NCBI RefSeq assembly: GCF_004681185.1 | Contig: NZ_SRIF01000002.1 | Span: forward strand, 973,994 to 1,037,993 | Source: Haloarcula amylovorans | GTDB taxonomy: Archaea > Halobacteriota > Halobacteria > Halobacteriales > Haloarculaceae | Length of the DNA: 64,000 nucleotides | Direction of reading: 5' to 3' | Shown here: positions 44,530 to 53,517 of the stretch, piece by piece | How positions within the stretch are numbered: the stretch's first letter is position 1 | Layout: every line of letters starts with the position of its first letter | The notes under the pieces: generated by a model | What the model was told of the DNA's origin: nothing | Seen by the model: only the letters and a program-made list of their open reading frames with translations | Database searches by the model: none | Translations under genes and position numbers: made by a program

Positions 44530-44829
44530 TCAGAGCGTGGCGTCGGGCGTGTGCTTCTCGCGCATCCGTTCGGCTTCACTCGCGTAGCGGTCGCGTGTCT
44601 CCTCGTCGTCGACGCTCCCGAGGTTGCCCGGCTCGACCAGCATCGAGACTGGCGTCTCACGGTGGTCGCCGGTGTAGGAGGTCAACGCCCGCTCTTTGCG
44701 GAAGTCGCGCTCGCCGTCCGGCGTCGCGTAGGTCAAGATGATGAGATTCTGCTCGTCGTCCGAGTAGGTCCGTTCGACCAGCCAGACCCGGACTGTGTCC
44801 GCTGTTTCGCTCGCTTCGTCTGTCTGCAT
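44530..44829 (-). CDS. Haloarchaeal hypothetical protein
   Basis: 99 aa from ATG 44829 (MQTDEASET). It has a compact alpha/beta look with a strand-rich centre (VRVWLVERTYSDDEQNLIIL) and an acidic helical C-terminus ending in MREKHTPDATL. No metal-binding or membrane motif. It converges on raSEA. Strong third-position G/C favours a real gene; function unknown. Confidence 0.68.
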   Translation of the reverse strand: MQTDEASETADTVRVWLVERTYSDDEQNLIILTYATPDGERDFRKERALTSYTGDHRETPVSMLVEPGNLGSVDDEETRDRYASEAERMREKHTPDATL

Positions 44830-45055
44830 ACCAGATAGTACGTCGCAGCGATGAATGAGTCTGGCGGCGGCTCTCACGCACCGAGAATATCTCTTTCACT
44901 TTCACTCCGGTAGGGTGGTGCTTTTACCTCTCCGGTTCCATAGGATGTTCTAGGGGCCGCGGAACCTGTCACACGCTCCACTGGCCCCATCCTATCCTTT
45001 GCTCACCGCCGGAGACGGCAGAAGACAGATACCGGCCCGGAGTCACTACTCCGTC

Positions 45056-45583
45056 ATGCGACGCCTGTTTGCCGTTCTCGCCCTCCTCGGAGCTGTCGGT
45101 CTCTTCGCCTTGTTCGCCGCCCTCGGTGGCGGTTTCGGTCCGTTCCAGCAACCGCCGGCGGTACAGGTCGCCGAGAACGAACCGACCGAGGACGTGCTGT
45201 ATCCGTTTCGCCACCGCGATCAGTCAGGGGCGGTGAGCTACGTCCACGTCGGCGAACGGGCTGACGGGAGTCCAAAGCCAATCGCTGTGACGATCTTGAA
45301 CGACGGTCCCGAACGCGAGTTGCCTCTCTCGGTCCGCCATTCTCCGACAAACGAGACAGTGTACGAACGGATGGTCTCCATGCCCGCCAACGCCACCGTC
45401 GTCATCGTGTTCCACCGGCCGTCGGATTACGTGGTGACAGTGACGACGGCGAGAGGGACGAGCGATATTCCGGTCCGAGGAGACGAGTTCGACTGTAACG
45501 ACCAGACCTACGGCGTCGCCGTCGAACCCGACGGGCAGACCGGCGTGACCCACATCGGGACGACGATTGGATGTAGCGGTTAG
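45056..45583 (+). CDS. Secreted or anchored hypothetical protein
   Basis: 175 aa. A signal-peptide-like start (MRRLFAVLALLGAVGLFALF) is followed by an extracytoplasmic part rich in beta strands, with two Cys near the end (DEFDCNDQTYGV and TTIGCSG) that could form a disulfide. A signal anchor is equally possible. Its stop overlaps that of the convergent purQ by three bases. Function unknown. Confidence 0.7.
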   Translation: MRRLFAVLALLGAVGLFALFAALGGGFGPFQQPPAVQVAENEPTEDVLYPFRHRDQSGAVSYVHVGERADGSPKPIAVTILNDGPERELPLSVRHSPTNETVYERMVSMPANATVVIVFHRPSDYVVTVTTARGTSDIPVRGDEFDCNDQTYGVAVEPDGQTGVTHIGTTIGCSG

Positions 45584-46257
45584 TCGGCGAAACCCTGCAA
45601 AACCGGTTCGCCGTCGGTACGACCGAGGTCTTCGAGCGACGCTCGTTCGGGGTGGGGCATCATCACGGCGACGTGGTCGGACTCGCCGGTGATGCCCGCA
45701 ACGGCGTGTTTCGAGCCGTTGGGATTGGCTTCCGAAGTGACGTTACCCTCGGCGTCGCAGTACTTGAAGAGGATACGGTCGTCGGCTTCGAGTTCGTCGA
45801 GTCGCTCGTCGTCGATCTCGTAGCGGCCTTCGCCGTGGGCGATGGGCAGTTCGACGACGTCGCCTTCCTCGTAGTGGCGGGTCCACGGCGTGTCGGCGTT
45901 TTCGACGCGGAGGTGGACGTGTTCGCACTGGAAGCGCGCGCTCTCGTTGGTCGTGAACACGCCGGGGGTGAGCGCGGACTCACAGCCAATCTGCGCGCCG
46001 TTGCAGACGCCGAGTACGGGCGTCCCCTCGTCGGCGGCCTCGCGGACCTCTTCCATGATGGGCGAGCGAGCGGCCATCGCACCGGCCCGGAGGTAGTCGC
46101 CGTAGGAGAACCCGCCGGGGAGCATGATGCCGTCGACGTCCGCGGGCAGTCCGTCCTCGTGCCAGACGAGTTCGGCGTCGAATCCCAGCGACTCCAGCGC
46201 TTGCACAGAGTCACGGTCGCAGTTCGACCCACCGAACTGAATCACTGCAATCGTCAT
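45580..46257 (-). CDS. purQ: FGAM synthetase glutaminase subunit PurQ
   Basis: 225 aa, class I glutamine amidotransferase. The nucleophile elbow is VLGVCNGAQIGCESAL. The N-terminus (AVIQFGGSNCDRDSVQAL) is a PurQ hallmark, and the catalytic His is in MPHPERA near the end. It releases ammonia for the formylglycinamidine step of purine synthesis, working with PurL (not in this window) and PurS. It overlaps purS by ATGA (46254-46257). Confidence 0.95.
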   Translation of the reverse strand: MTIAVIQFGGSNCDRDSVQALESLGFDAELVWHEDGLPADVDGIMLPGGFSYGDYLRAGAMAARSPIMEEVREAADEGTPVLGVCNGAQIGCESALTPGVFTTNESARFQCEHVHLRVENADTPWTRHYEEGDVVELPIAHGEGRYEIDDERLDELEADDRILFKYCDAEGNVTSEANPNGSKHAVAGITGESDHVAVMMPHPERASLEDLGRTDGEPVLQGFAD

Positions 46258-46508
46258 TCGGCCTGTTCGACCTCCACGTCGTAGTCGTGGATAGTCGGGT
46301 TCGCCAGCAGGCGCTCGGCCATCTCCTCGGCGCGCTCGGCCGCTCCGGCGGCGTCCTCTGCGTCTAAGTCGATCTCGAATCGGTCGGCCGAGCGCAGGTC
46401 GTCGAGTTCGAACCCGAGGCGTTCGAGTTGGCGCTGGGTGGTCTCGGCCTCCGGGTCGAGGACCCCGTGTTTCAGCCGAACGGTGACGGTGGCGGTGAAG
46501 GCAGTCAT
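46254..46508 (-). CDS. purS: FGAM synthetase subunit PurS
   Basis: 84 aa from ATG 46508. The sequence has the PurS fold of two beta-alpha-beta units with TATVTVRLKHGVLDPEAET at the start and LLANPTIHDYDVEVE at the end. PurS dimers bridge PurQ and PurL in the purine pathway. It is first in a two-gene purSQ operon, divergent from purU. The region between them holds strong hairpins. Confidence 0.92.
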   Translation of the reverse strand: MTAFTATVTVRLKHGVLDPEAETTQRQLERLGFELDDLRSADRFEIDLDAEDAAGAAERAEEMAERLLANPTIHDYDVEVEQAE

Positions 46509-46555
46509 TACTCGGTGGCGGGCGTGCGGCGGAGAAAACGCTTGTGTTCTGGGGC

Positions 46556-46606
46556 AGCGCGAGACCATCGGTCTCGCGCTATGGCGAACGGCGACTGCGT
46601 CGCCGT
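46556..46606. repeat. Tandem strong hairpins between purS and purU
   Basis: AGCGCGAGACC (46556-46566) pairs with GGTCTCGCGCT (46570-46580): an 11-bp perfect stem with a 3-base loop. Just after, ACGGCGAC (46588-46595) pairs with GTCGCCGT (46599-46606), again with a 3-base loop. More partial repeats (GTGGAGCC at 46672-46679 and 46720-46727) follow to 46740. They may be intergenic palindromes or part of the divergent promoters. Confidence 0.6.
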
Positions 46607-46783
46607 GAGCAGCGCGTGGTCGCGGGTTATCTGCTGGTTCCGCTCACCTCCGCACTTTCCGTGGAGCCTGCGGTCTCGCGCCGTTCACGGCTCGCTCCGC
46701 TCACCGTTCACGTGTAACGTGGAGCCGGCGGCACCACGCTCAAAACGAAGCCTTTTGCATCGCGCCCGCAGAACAGAGTGGCA

Positions 46784-46819
46784 ATGAATCGCTACACCGT
46801 AGGGAGGTGGCAGGCGTGA
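46784..46819 (+). other. Possible 11-codon leader ORF before purU
   Basis: ATG 46784 opens 11 codons (MNRYTVGRWQA) that stop at TGA 46817-46819, overlapping a GTG start of purU (46816) in a GTGA junction. A GGGAGGT stretch at 46802-46808 lies at ribosome-binding spacing before 46816. This would couple purU translation to the leader. It may be coincidence. Confidence 0.35.
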
Positions 46820-47796
46820 CCCGCGGCTTCACCGAGATAACTGTCGTCGGCGACGACGACACAGGACTCATCGCGGAGGTCACCTCGCTCCTCTTCGAGC
46901 GCGGCATCAACATCGAGGATTTGGACCAGGCGGTCCGCGACGGCGTCTTCCGGATGACGATGCACGTCGACACCGCCGACATGGTGACGACCGAGGAGAA
47001 ACTCCGCGAGGACCTCACCGAACTCGGCGACGAGTTGGGCGTCGACGTACAGGTCCGGTTCCCCGCCGACCGCGAGACCCAGTCCATCGCCGTCCTCGTC
47101 ACGAAGGAATCGCACTGTCTGGAGGCGCTGTTCGAGGCGTGGGCCAACGGCGATTTGGGTGCGGACATCGAGGTGGTCATCGGCAACCACAGCGACCTCG
47201 AACCGCTGGCGAAGAAGTACGACGTGCCGTTCCACGACATCGGCGACGAGAAGGGCACGCCCGACGAAGAGCACTTGCTCGAACTGCTCGCGGAGTACGA
47301 CGCCGACCTCATCGCACTGGCTCGCTACATGCGCATCCTCTCGCCAGACGTGGTGTTTCGCTACGAGAGCCGTATCATCAACGTCCATCCGAGTCTGCTC
47401 CCCGCGTTTCCCGGCGCGTCGGCGTACATGCAGGCCATCGAGGAGGGCGTCCGCATCGCCGGCGTCACCGCTCACTACGTGACGACTGACTTGGATCAGG
47501 GTCCCATCATCACCCAGCGAGCGTTCAACGTCCCCGACGACGCCACCGAAGAGGAACTCCAGCAACTCGGCCAACCGCTCGAAGCTGAGGCGCTCATCGA
47601 GGCCATCAAACTCCACCTCAACGACGAGGTGACGGTCCACCGCGGCCGGACGAAACTCCGCGACCCCGAGGAGACCGACGTGCAACTCGGCGCGCCCGAG
47701 ACGCTCGACGACGAGAACCCGGATCGCCCCATCGACGGACTCGGCGAGTTCGTAGCTGGCGACGAGGCGGAGTCAGAAGCTGAGGCAGACGATTAA
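46816..47796 (+). CDS. purU: Formyltetrahydrofolate deformylase
   Basis: 326 aa from GTG 46816; GTG 46807 is the alternative start, but GGGAGGT at 46802-46808 favours 46816. The first 85 residues are an ACT domain (GDDDTGLIAEVTSLLFERGINI). The rest is a formyltransferase-type domain with INVHPSLLPAFPGASAYMQA and, near it, AGVTAHYVTTDLDQGPII. It releases formate from 10-formyl-tetrahydrofolate, which can feed purine synthesis. The C-terminal 30 residues are a haloarchaeal acidic tail. The adjoining purSQ operon agrees with this role. Confidence 0.92.
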   Translation: MTRGFTEITVVGDDDTGLIAEVTSLLFERGINIEDLDQAVRDGVFRMTMHVDTADMVTTEEKLREDLTELGDELGVDVQVRFPADRETQSIAVLVTKESHCLEALFEAWANGDLGADIEVVIGNHSDLEPLAKKYDVPFHDIGDEKGTPDEEHLLELLAEYDADLIALARYMRILSPDVVFRYESRIINVHPSLLPAFPGASAYMQAIEEGVRIAGVTAHYVTTDLDQGPIITQRAFNVPDDATEEELQQLGQPLEAEALIEAIKLHLNDEVTVHRGRTKLRDPEETDVQLGAPETLDDENPDRPIDGLGEFVAGDEAESEAEADD

Positions 47797-47865
47797 GCCA
47801 TGGAAGACGCGCGATAGCGCGTGTCTGACTCCTTCGTCGGCTATCTCATTGAAGCGGACGACTAG

Positions 47866-47894
47866 CGAGGGTCTGCCCTTCGGTCAGACCCTCG
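47866..47894 (+). terminator. Strong hairpin in the gene-less gap 47797-48100
   Basis: CGAGGGTCTG (47866-47875) pairs perfectly with CAGACCCTCG (47885-47894) around a 9-base loop, 70 bp beyond the purU stop. No T-run follows. The remainder of the 300-bp gap shows GAGCGA-type repeat units but no gene that I can support. Confidence 0.5.
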
Positions 47895-48100
47895 GAACGT
47901 CGAACGGGGAGCGAAGTGACCCGTGAGACGCACGATTCGAGCGGAGCGAGACTCACGACAATGCGAGCGACAGTCCACGGAAGCCGCTGCCTGCCGGACG
48001 GAAGCTGGCGGCTAACACGGCTCTCACGCTCTTTGTACGGGAGGTCAGAGACCGTAGACGACGCGTTACAATACCCGAACAGCGGCGACTGTCGCCAACC

Positions 48101-48736
48101 GTGTCACCGACGACCGACCGCTACCGAACCGGTATCGTTCCGCTCGACAGAGAACTCGGCGGCGGGATTCCGGTAGGGAGCATCGTCGCGCTCACCGCGC
48201 AGCCGGCCAGCCAGTCCGAACTGCTCCTCTACGGACTTGCCTCGGAACAGCAGACTCTATATCTAACCGCTGAACGGACGACACTATCGGTACGGACGGC
48301 CATCGAGGACAGCGGCTGCGACCTCACGCGCATCAACGTCCACGCGGTGGACCGCGACACCCCGCTGACGGACGCCCTCGAATACGTCCGGCGATTCGAC
48401 TCGGCGTCGGTCGTCGTCGTCGACCCGATGGATGTCATCGAGCGACGTGACCCGGCACAGCTCAGGGAGTTTCTCGTCACGCTCCGCGGTCGCTTGCTCG
48501 AAACCGGTAGCGTCGCCGTCTTGCACTGTCTCGACGGCCGGGACGTGCCCGACCAGCGCGACCGGACGACCTACATGGCCGATATCGTCTTTGATCTGCA
48601 GACATGCGTGGATGGCGACACGGTCGAGAATTGGCTGTCGGTCCCAAAGTTTCGCGGTGGCCCGGCGCTGACCGAAGCGATGCGACTGGAACTCACAGAG
48701 CGAATCGTGGTCGATACGAGCCGTGATATCGCCTAG
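48101..48736 (+). CDS. RecA/KaiC-superfamily protein without a clear Walker A
   Basis: 211 aa from GTG 48101. The opening [20 protein letters not shown] is typical of KaiC/RadA-like ATPases, but the loop reads [11 protein letters not shown] instead of GxxxxGKS/T, so ATP binding is doubtful. A Walker-B-like strand ([13 protein letters not shown]) and the C-terminal sheet are kept. It is probably one of the haloarchaeal HTR-like, non-catalytic relatives. It converges on purC with a 4-bp overlap of stops. Confidence 0.7.
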   Translation: MSPTTDRYRTGIVPLDRELGGGIPVGSIVALTAQPASQSELLLYGLASEQQTLYLTAERTTLSVRTAIEDSGCDLTRINVHAVDRDTPLTDALEYVRRFDSASVVVVDPMDVIERRDPAQLREFLVTLRGRLLETGSVAVLHCLDGRDVPDQRDRTTYMADIVFDLQTCVDGDTVENWLSVPKFRGGPALTEAMRLELTERIVVDTSRDIA

Positions 48737-49767
48737 AAGTCTCGGACAGCGTCGACGGCTTCGGGGAGGGGCGGGGCGTCGAAGATATCGCCGCCGACGT
48801 AGGCGTTCGTCCCGGCGCAGTAGAGATCTCGGACGGCCGCGACGACGGAATCGTCGAGGTGTTCGGGCGAGCGCTCACAGAGGGACTTCCAGTCGGCGAC
48901 GTTCTCCTCGTTCGCTCGGCGCTTGGCGTCGCTGACGGCGTCCACCCATTCGGGCTGGGTGTGTTTGTGGTACTGGCGGACGACCTCCTTCGAGACCTGC
49001 TGGCCGTCGTAGGAGAAGCGGTTCTCGTCGAAGGTGCCGACGACATCGGCGACGCGGACCTGTCCCTCGTGATAGAGGCACTCTATCTTCCCGTCCTCGT
49101 GGACGAGGTCGGCATCGGCGGCGTGGTCGGTGACGATGTGGTTGACCGCGAGAGCGAGTTCGGCCAGTTGGTCGATGTCCGCCGCACCGGCGATGCGGTC
49201 GGCCTCCTCGCGGTCGAGATAGCGGTCCTGCTCCTCGTACTTCGTGGAGAACTCGACGATGGGTTCGTCTAAGTCGACGGGTTCGACGGGCCACTCGTCG
49301 TACTCCAGTCCGTGGTCGCTCGGCTCCGTGCGCGAACGCAGGGAGGAGCCGACAGGGACGCGGTTGCGGAAGACGACCTCCAGCGGAACGAGGTAGTTCT
49401 GCCCGGCGGCGTCGTGGAACGCCTCGTAGTCGTAGGTCCCGTCCTCGAAAGGGAGGTCGGGCACCTGCGTCAGCGAGATGACCATCTCCGCCGGGACTTC
49501 GCCGGTCGACAGTGCCTCGCCGAGGTCTAACACGTCGTTGCTGTCGCCAACGCGGACGCCCTCGTAGTGGGTCGGGATGTGGTTCTCCTCTAGCAGTTGG
49601 AAGTTGAACGCCCCCATCGCACAGAGTGAGGCCCCCTTCTGTGGAATCTGGTCCGGCATCTTCCCCCAGTCGAACACCGAGTAGTCGTCCGTGAACACGA
49701 ACGCCCCGCGGCCGAGGTCTGTGGCTGTTGCGGGTTCGTCTATGCGGAACTCCTTGACGCTCGTCAT
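48733..49767 (-). CDS. purC: Phosphoribosylaminoimidazole-succinocarboxamide synthase
   Basis: 344 aa, longer than bacterial PurC but usual for haloarchaea. The start ([28 protein letters not shown]) and the [19 protein letters not shown] and [18 protein letters not shown] regions are diagnostic of SAICAR synthetase. It condenses aspartate with CAIR in purine synthesis. It stands near purSQ and purU. Confidence 0.94.
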   Translation of the reverse strand: MTSVKEFRIDEPATATDLGRGAFVFTDDYSVFDWGKMPDQIPQKGASLCAMGAFNFQLLEENHIPTHYEGVRVGDSNDVLDLGEALSTGEVPAEMVISLTQVPDLPFEDGTYDYEAFHDAAGQNYLVPLEVVFRNRVPVGSSLRSRTEPSDHGLEYDEWPVEPVDLDEPIVEFSTKYEEQDRYLDREEADRIAGAADIDQLAELALAVNHIVTDHAADADLVHEDGKIECLYHEGQVRVADVVGTFDENRFSYDGQQVSKEVVRQYHKHTQPEWVDAVSDAKRRANEENVADWKSLCERSPEHLDDSVVAAVRDLYCAGTNAYVGGDIFDAPPLPEAVDAVRDF

Positions 49768-49801
49768 TGGCGTCGCTTCGCGTGGGGGGACAAAGACGTT
49801 T

Positions 49802-50707
49802 TCACTTGCGACTGCTCGGTGAGGACTGTCGAGACCGCCCGGCCAGTCCCGGCGTCGGCGGGACCGCTCGCTTGTGCGCCGTCTGTTGGTACATCCTCAC
49901 CAGTCGTTCGGCTGTCTCCAGGCCGAGGTCCAACCCCTCTGCGGCGGCCTTCATCGGGAGGCCTCGGTCGACGAGCCGTCCGAGAAACGGATCGATGGTC
50001 TCGTAGGGCGCACCGAGGTCGTCGGCGTCGGTCTGAGCGGGGTAGTCGCCGGCGGTCGGTTCCGCCTTGACGATGCGCTCGGGGACGCCGAGGTGTTCGG
50101 CGAGATCCCGAACCTCCGTCTTGTAGAGGTCCCCCAGCGGGCACAGGTCCGCAGCACCGTCGCCGTACTTCGTGAGGTAGCCCAACAGGAGTTCCGAGCG
50201 GTTCGACGTGCCGAGGACGAGGCGGTTCGTCCGGTTGGCGGCGTAGTACGCACACACCATCCGGAAGCGGGCGACGACGTTGCCGAGCGCGCGGTCGACC
50301 GTCGGCGTCGTCTCGTCCGTCTCGTCCGGATCGAGTAGTGGGGCGACGCTCTGGTCGAACTGGTGGAGCAGCGGTCGGAGGTGAACGCGCTCGAAGTCGA
50401 TACCGAGGTGATCTGCGATCGCACCGGCCTCCATCGCGGCCGAGGCGTCGGTCTTGTGACAGGGCAGGGCGAGGCCGAGGACGCGGTCGCTTCCCAGCGC
50501 TTCGACGGCCAGCGCCGCCGTCACCGTCGAATCGAGGCCGCCGCTCATGGCGACGACGACGCCCGCTGCGTTCGCCGTTTCGACCCGTTCACGGACGAAC
50601 GCGACGAGCGCCGACTCGACGGCCGTCGGATCGTCCATCCGTGTCGGTATGTAAGTGCCGGGATACTGCATATCTTCGCCCTGAATCGAACAGCTGTTTT
50701 CTTCCAT
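49802..50707 (-). CDS. nadE: NAD+ synthetase
   Basis: 301 aa. The PP-loop is [20 protein letters not shown]. The deamido-NAD and Mg contacts are in [24 protein letters not shown], characteristic of NadE. There is no N-terminal nitrilase domain, so ammonia is the likely nitrogen source. Start 50707 is the first ATG; an inner ATG at 50671 (MQYPGTYIP) is also possible. The C-terminal tail is Ser/Arg-rich ([12 protein letters not shown]). It is 34 bp upstream of purC on the same strand. Confidence 0.93.
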   Translation of the reverse strand: MEENSCSIQGEDMQYPGTYIPTRMDDPTAVESALVAFVRERVETANAAGVVVAMSGGLDSTVTAALAVEALGSDRVLGLALPCHKTDASAAMEAGAIADHLGIDFERVHLRPLLHQFDQSVAPLLDPDETDETTPTVDRALGNVVARFRMVCAYYAANRTNRLVLGTSNRSELLLGYLTKYGDGAADLCPLGDLYKTEVRDLAEHLGVPERIVKAEPTAGDYPAQTDADDLGAPYETIDPFLGRLVDRGLPMKAAAEGLDLGLETAERLVRMYQQTAHKRAVPPTPGLAGRSRQSSPSSRK

Positions 50708-50840
50708 AGATAAGACAGACCGAACGGTGACATATACGACTAGTCCTTAAACAATTGATTGACTATCCCTGTGTGCCAATGTGTTGGTATCCCGTCACAC
50801 AGAGAAACGACTTTGTTACCGACGACATAGCGCCGACCAC

Positions 50841-51860
50841 ATGAGCGCGAATCTGCTCGTCGAGGGGATCGTTATCCTGTTGGCGACGGGGGCGATATGG
50901 AAAGGGAGTGACTGGCTGGAGACGGCGAGCGAACGGCTGGCGACGTACTACGGTCTCCCACAGGTCGTCCAGGGAGCTATCGTCGTCGCCATCGGTTCGA
51001 GCTTTCCGGAACTGGCGAGCGTCGTCGTCGCGGCACTTAGAGAGTCGCTTGCGCTCGGTGTCGGGGCCATCGTCGGGTCGGCGATATTCAACGTCCTCGT
51101 CATCCCGGCAGTGGCGGGCATCGCCACCGACGACTACATCGAGTCCAACCGGACGCTGGTGTACAAAGAGGCCCAGTTCTACATGCTCGCCGTCTCGGTG
51201 TTGCTCATCACGTTCGCACTGGCGGTCATCTACTATCCCGTCGAGGGGACGCTCTCGGGGTCGGTCACGCGGCCGCTCGCGCTCATCCCGCTGGCGCTAT
51301 ACGGCCTCTATATCTTCATCCAGTATCAGGACACGACAGAACACGAAGCCGACGAGGCCGACGCCGAAGGGATCGCCGTTGGCCGCCAATGGCTCTTCTT
51401 GCTCGCGGGGCTGGCGGTCATCCTCGTCGCCGTCGAGCGACTCGTCCACTCGATTCGGTTGATCGGCGAGTCGTTCGGCGTCCCAGGCTTCTTACTTGGC
51501 GTGACCATCCTCGCCGCCACGACGAGTCTACCGGATACGCTCGTCAGCGTGCGTGCGGCCCGCGATGACCGGGGCGTCGCGTCGCTGGCGAACGTCCTCG
51601 GGTCGAACACGTTCGACCTGCTGGTGGCTATTCCGGCTGGCGTACTCATTGCCGGCGCAGCACCCATCGACTTCGCCATGGCGGTGCCGATGTTCGGCAT
51701 CCTCACCGCGGCGACTATCTTGCTGTTCACCGTCCTCCGGACGGATCTCGAACTGAGCGATACCGAGTCCTACGCCTTGCTGGGCGCGTACGTCCTGTTT
51801 GTCGCGTGGGTGGTCGCCGAGACAGCCGGAATCGTCGTCGGTATCTTGCCGTCGGGGTGA
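50841..51860 (+). CDS. Sodium/calcium exchanger (CaCA family)
   Basis: 339 aa from ATG 50841. Ten or eleven spans include two alpha repeats with inverted symmetry: AIGSSFPELASVVVAALRES...GAIVGSAIFN and ATTSLPDTLVSVRAARD...ANVLGSNTFD. These hold the ion-binding acids (Glu in the first repeat, Asp in the second). It probably exports Ca2+ in exchange for Na+ or H+. The acidic loop between halves (EHEADEADAEGI) is short. It is divergent from nadE. Confidence 0.88.
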   Translation: MSANLLVEGIVILLATGAIWKGSDWLETASERLATYYGLPQVVQGAIVVAIGSSFPELASVVVAALRESLALGVGAIVGSAIFNVLVIPAVAGIATDDYIESNRTLVYKEAQFYMLAVSVLLITFALAVIYYPVEGTLSGSVTRPLALIPLALYGLYIFIQYQDTTEHEADEADAEGIAVGRQWLFLLAGLAVILVAVERLVHSIRLIGESFGVPGFLLGVTILAATTSLPDTLVSVRAARDDRGVASLANVLGSNTFDLLVAIPAGVLIAGAAPIDFAMAVPMFGILTAATILLFTVLRTDLELSDTESYALLGAYVLFVAWVVAETAGIVVGILPSG

Positions 51861-51950
51861 CGGCGAGACGCGCTTCGAATCGGAGTAAATTGCTGCCGCT
51901 CTCGCCGCCGACCCACACGCTTTTGGCCGTCGTCACCGTCCGATAGGGCA

Positions 51951-53303
51951 ATGTCGGACGCCTTCGACGCGGCACAGCAGAGCGGCGAGGAATTCGACTT
52001 CGCCCACCAACCGACGACCGACCAGTCCTTCGAGAACGCGCTGGCCAAGGCCCGGAACGGTGAACGCCTGACAGTCGACGACGGCGTCGAACTCATCACG
52101 ACCGGGACAGACCGGGCGGGTCTCGACGACCAGCGCAAGGAACTGGTCCTCGAAGCGGCCGACCGGCGGCGCGCCGAGGTGGTCGGCGAGGAGGTGACGT
52201 TCGTCGCCAACCTCAACAACAACGTGACGACGGCCTGCAACACGGGCTGTCTGTTCTGTAACTTCAAGGACCGCTCCGAGCAGTTCCGCAGCGACTATCA
52301 GGAGGAACACGGCGGATTCACGAAGACACCCCAGGAATCGCGTGAGATCGTCGCCGACGCCGTCGAACGCGGCATCTACGAAGTCACGTCCGTCTCCGGT
52401 CTCCACCCGGCACTCGCACTGGACGACGAGCACCTGGAGATACTGGAGACGAGCGAACGGGGCGACCTGAACTACCGGCCCGCGAGCGAGTACGATACCG
52501 ATCCGGGGACCTACACGGAGCAGATTCGCGCGATGAGCGTCGACGGCGTCCACGTCCACTCGATGACGCCCGAGGAAGCGTACCACGCCCGCCGCGGGAC
52601 GGAGTGGTCCTACGAGGCGGTGTTCGAACGGCTACAAGACGCCGGTCTCGACAGCGTCCCCGGCACCGCCGCCGAAATTCTCGTCGACGAAGTCAGAGAC
52701 GTCATCTGCCCGGGTAAGATCGACAGCGGCGAGTGGGTCGAAGCGATGGAAGCGGCCGCGAACGTCGGCCTCGACACGACGGCGACCATCATGTACGGCC
52801 ACGTCGAGAACGCGAAACACCGCGTCATGCACCTCCGGACGATACGAGAGTTACAGGACCGGACCGGCGCGATTACGGAGTTCGTCCCGCTCTCGTTTAT
52901 CCACCAAGAGACGCCGCTGTACGAACGGGGGATGATCGAGGGCGGAGCCACCACCGACGAAGACGAGTTGATGATCGCCGTCTCGCGGCTTTTCCTGGAC
53001 AACGTCGAGCACGTCCAGTCCTCGTGGGTGAAATACGGCGACGAACAGGGACTGAAGATGCTCAACTGCGGTGCGGACGACTTTATGGGAACGATCCTCT
53101 CAGAGGAGATTACCAAACGTGCCGGCGGCGGCTACGGGGAGTTCCGGTCGGTTCGGGAGTACGTCGACATGATAACCGCGCTCGGCCGGACGCCTGTCGA
53201 GCGCTCGACGGACTATCGGCAGCGCCGAACGGTCGACGCGGATTCCGATGTCGTGGGACCGACGCTCGGTCCCAAAGCGGACGGGACGCCGCTGTTGGAG
53301 TGA
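51951..53303 (+). CDS. cofH: FO synthase subunit 2
   Basis: 450 aa radical SAM protein. The cluster is C96-x3-C100-x2-C103 (TACNTGCLFCNF). Conserved CofH stretches include SVSGLHPALAL, RAMSVDGVHVHSMTPEE and VQSSWVKYGDEQG. With CofG it makes the deazaflavin FO, the chromophore of coenzyme F420. CofG and CofC follow on the opposite strand. Confidence 0.93.
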   Translation: MSDAFDAAQQSGEEFDFAHQPTTDQSFENALAKARNGERLTVDDGVELITTGTDRAGLDDQRKELVLEAADRRRAEVVGEEVTFVANLNNNVTTACNTGCLFCNFKDRSEQFRSDYQEEHGGFTKTPQESREIVADAVERGIYEVTSVSGLHPALALDDEHLEILETSERGDLNYRPASEYDTDPGTYTEQIRAMSVDGVHVHSMTPEEAYHARRGTEWSYEAVFERLQDAGLDSVPGTAAEILVDEVRDVICPGKIDSGEWVEAMEAAANVGLDTTATIMYGHVENAKHRVMHLRTIRELQDRTGAITEFVPLSFIHQETPLYERGMIEGGATTDEDELMIAVSRLFLDNVEHVQSSWVKYGDEQGLKMLNCGADDFMGTILSEEITKRAGGGYGEFRSVREYVDMITALGRTPVERSTDYRQRRTVDADSDVVGPTLGPKADGTPLLE

Positions 53304-53517
53304 CTGTGGCGTCGTCGTCACTCCGGTGAACCGTTCTCGACGGCAGAACCGAGTCGGCCACTGACTAGTCGTGACCGACTCGAAACGGCGTCGTACCCGG
53401 GAAAGCTGTCAGAGGCATGTCCCAGGTATGCAAAATATTGGAGGCGGAGCCGGTATATATGTACAACCTAGATGGCTAGGCGGCCCCTGTCGTACGCGTC
53501 GTGGTCCGTTTTCGCTC

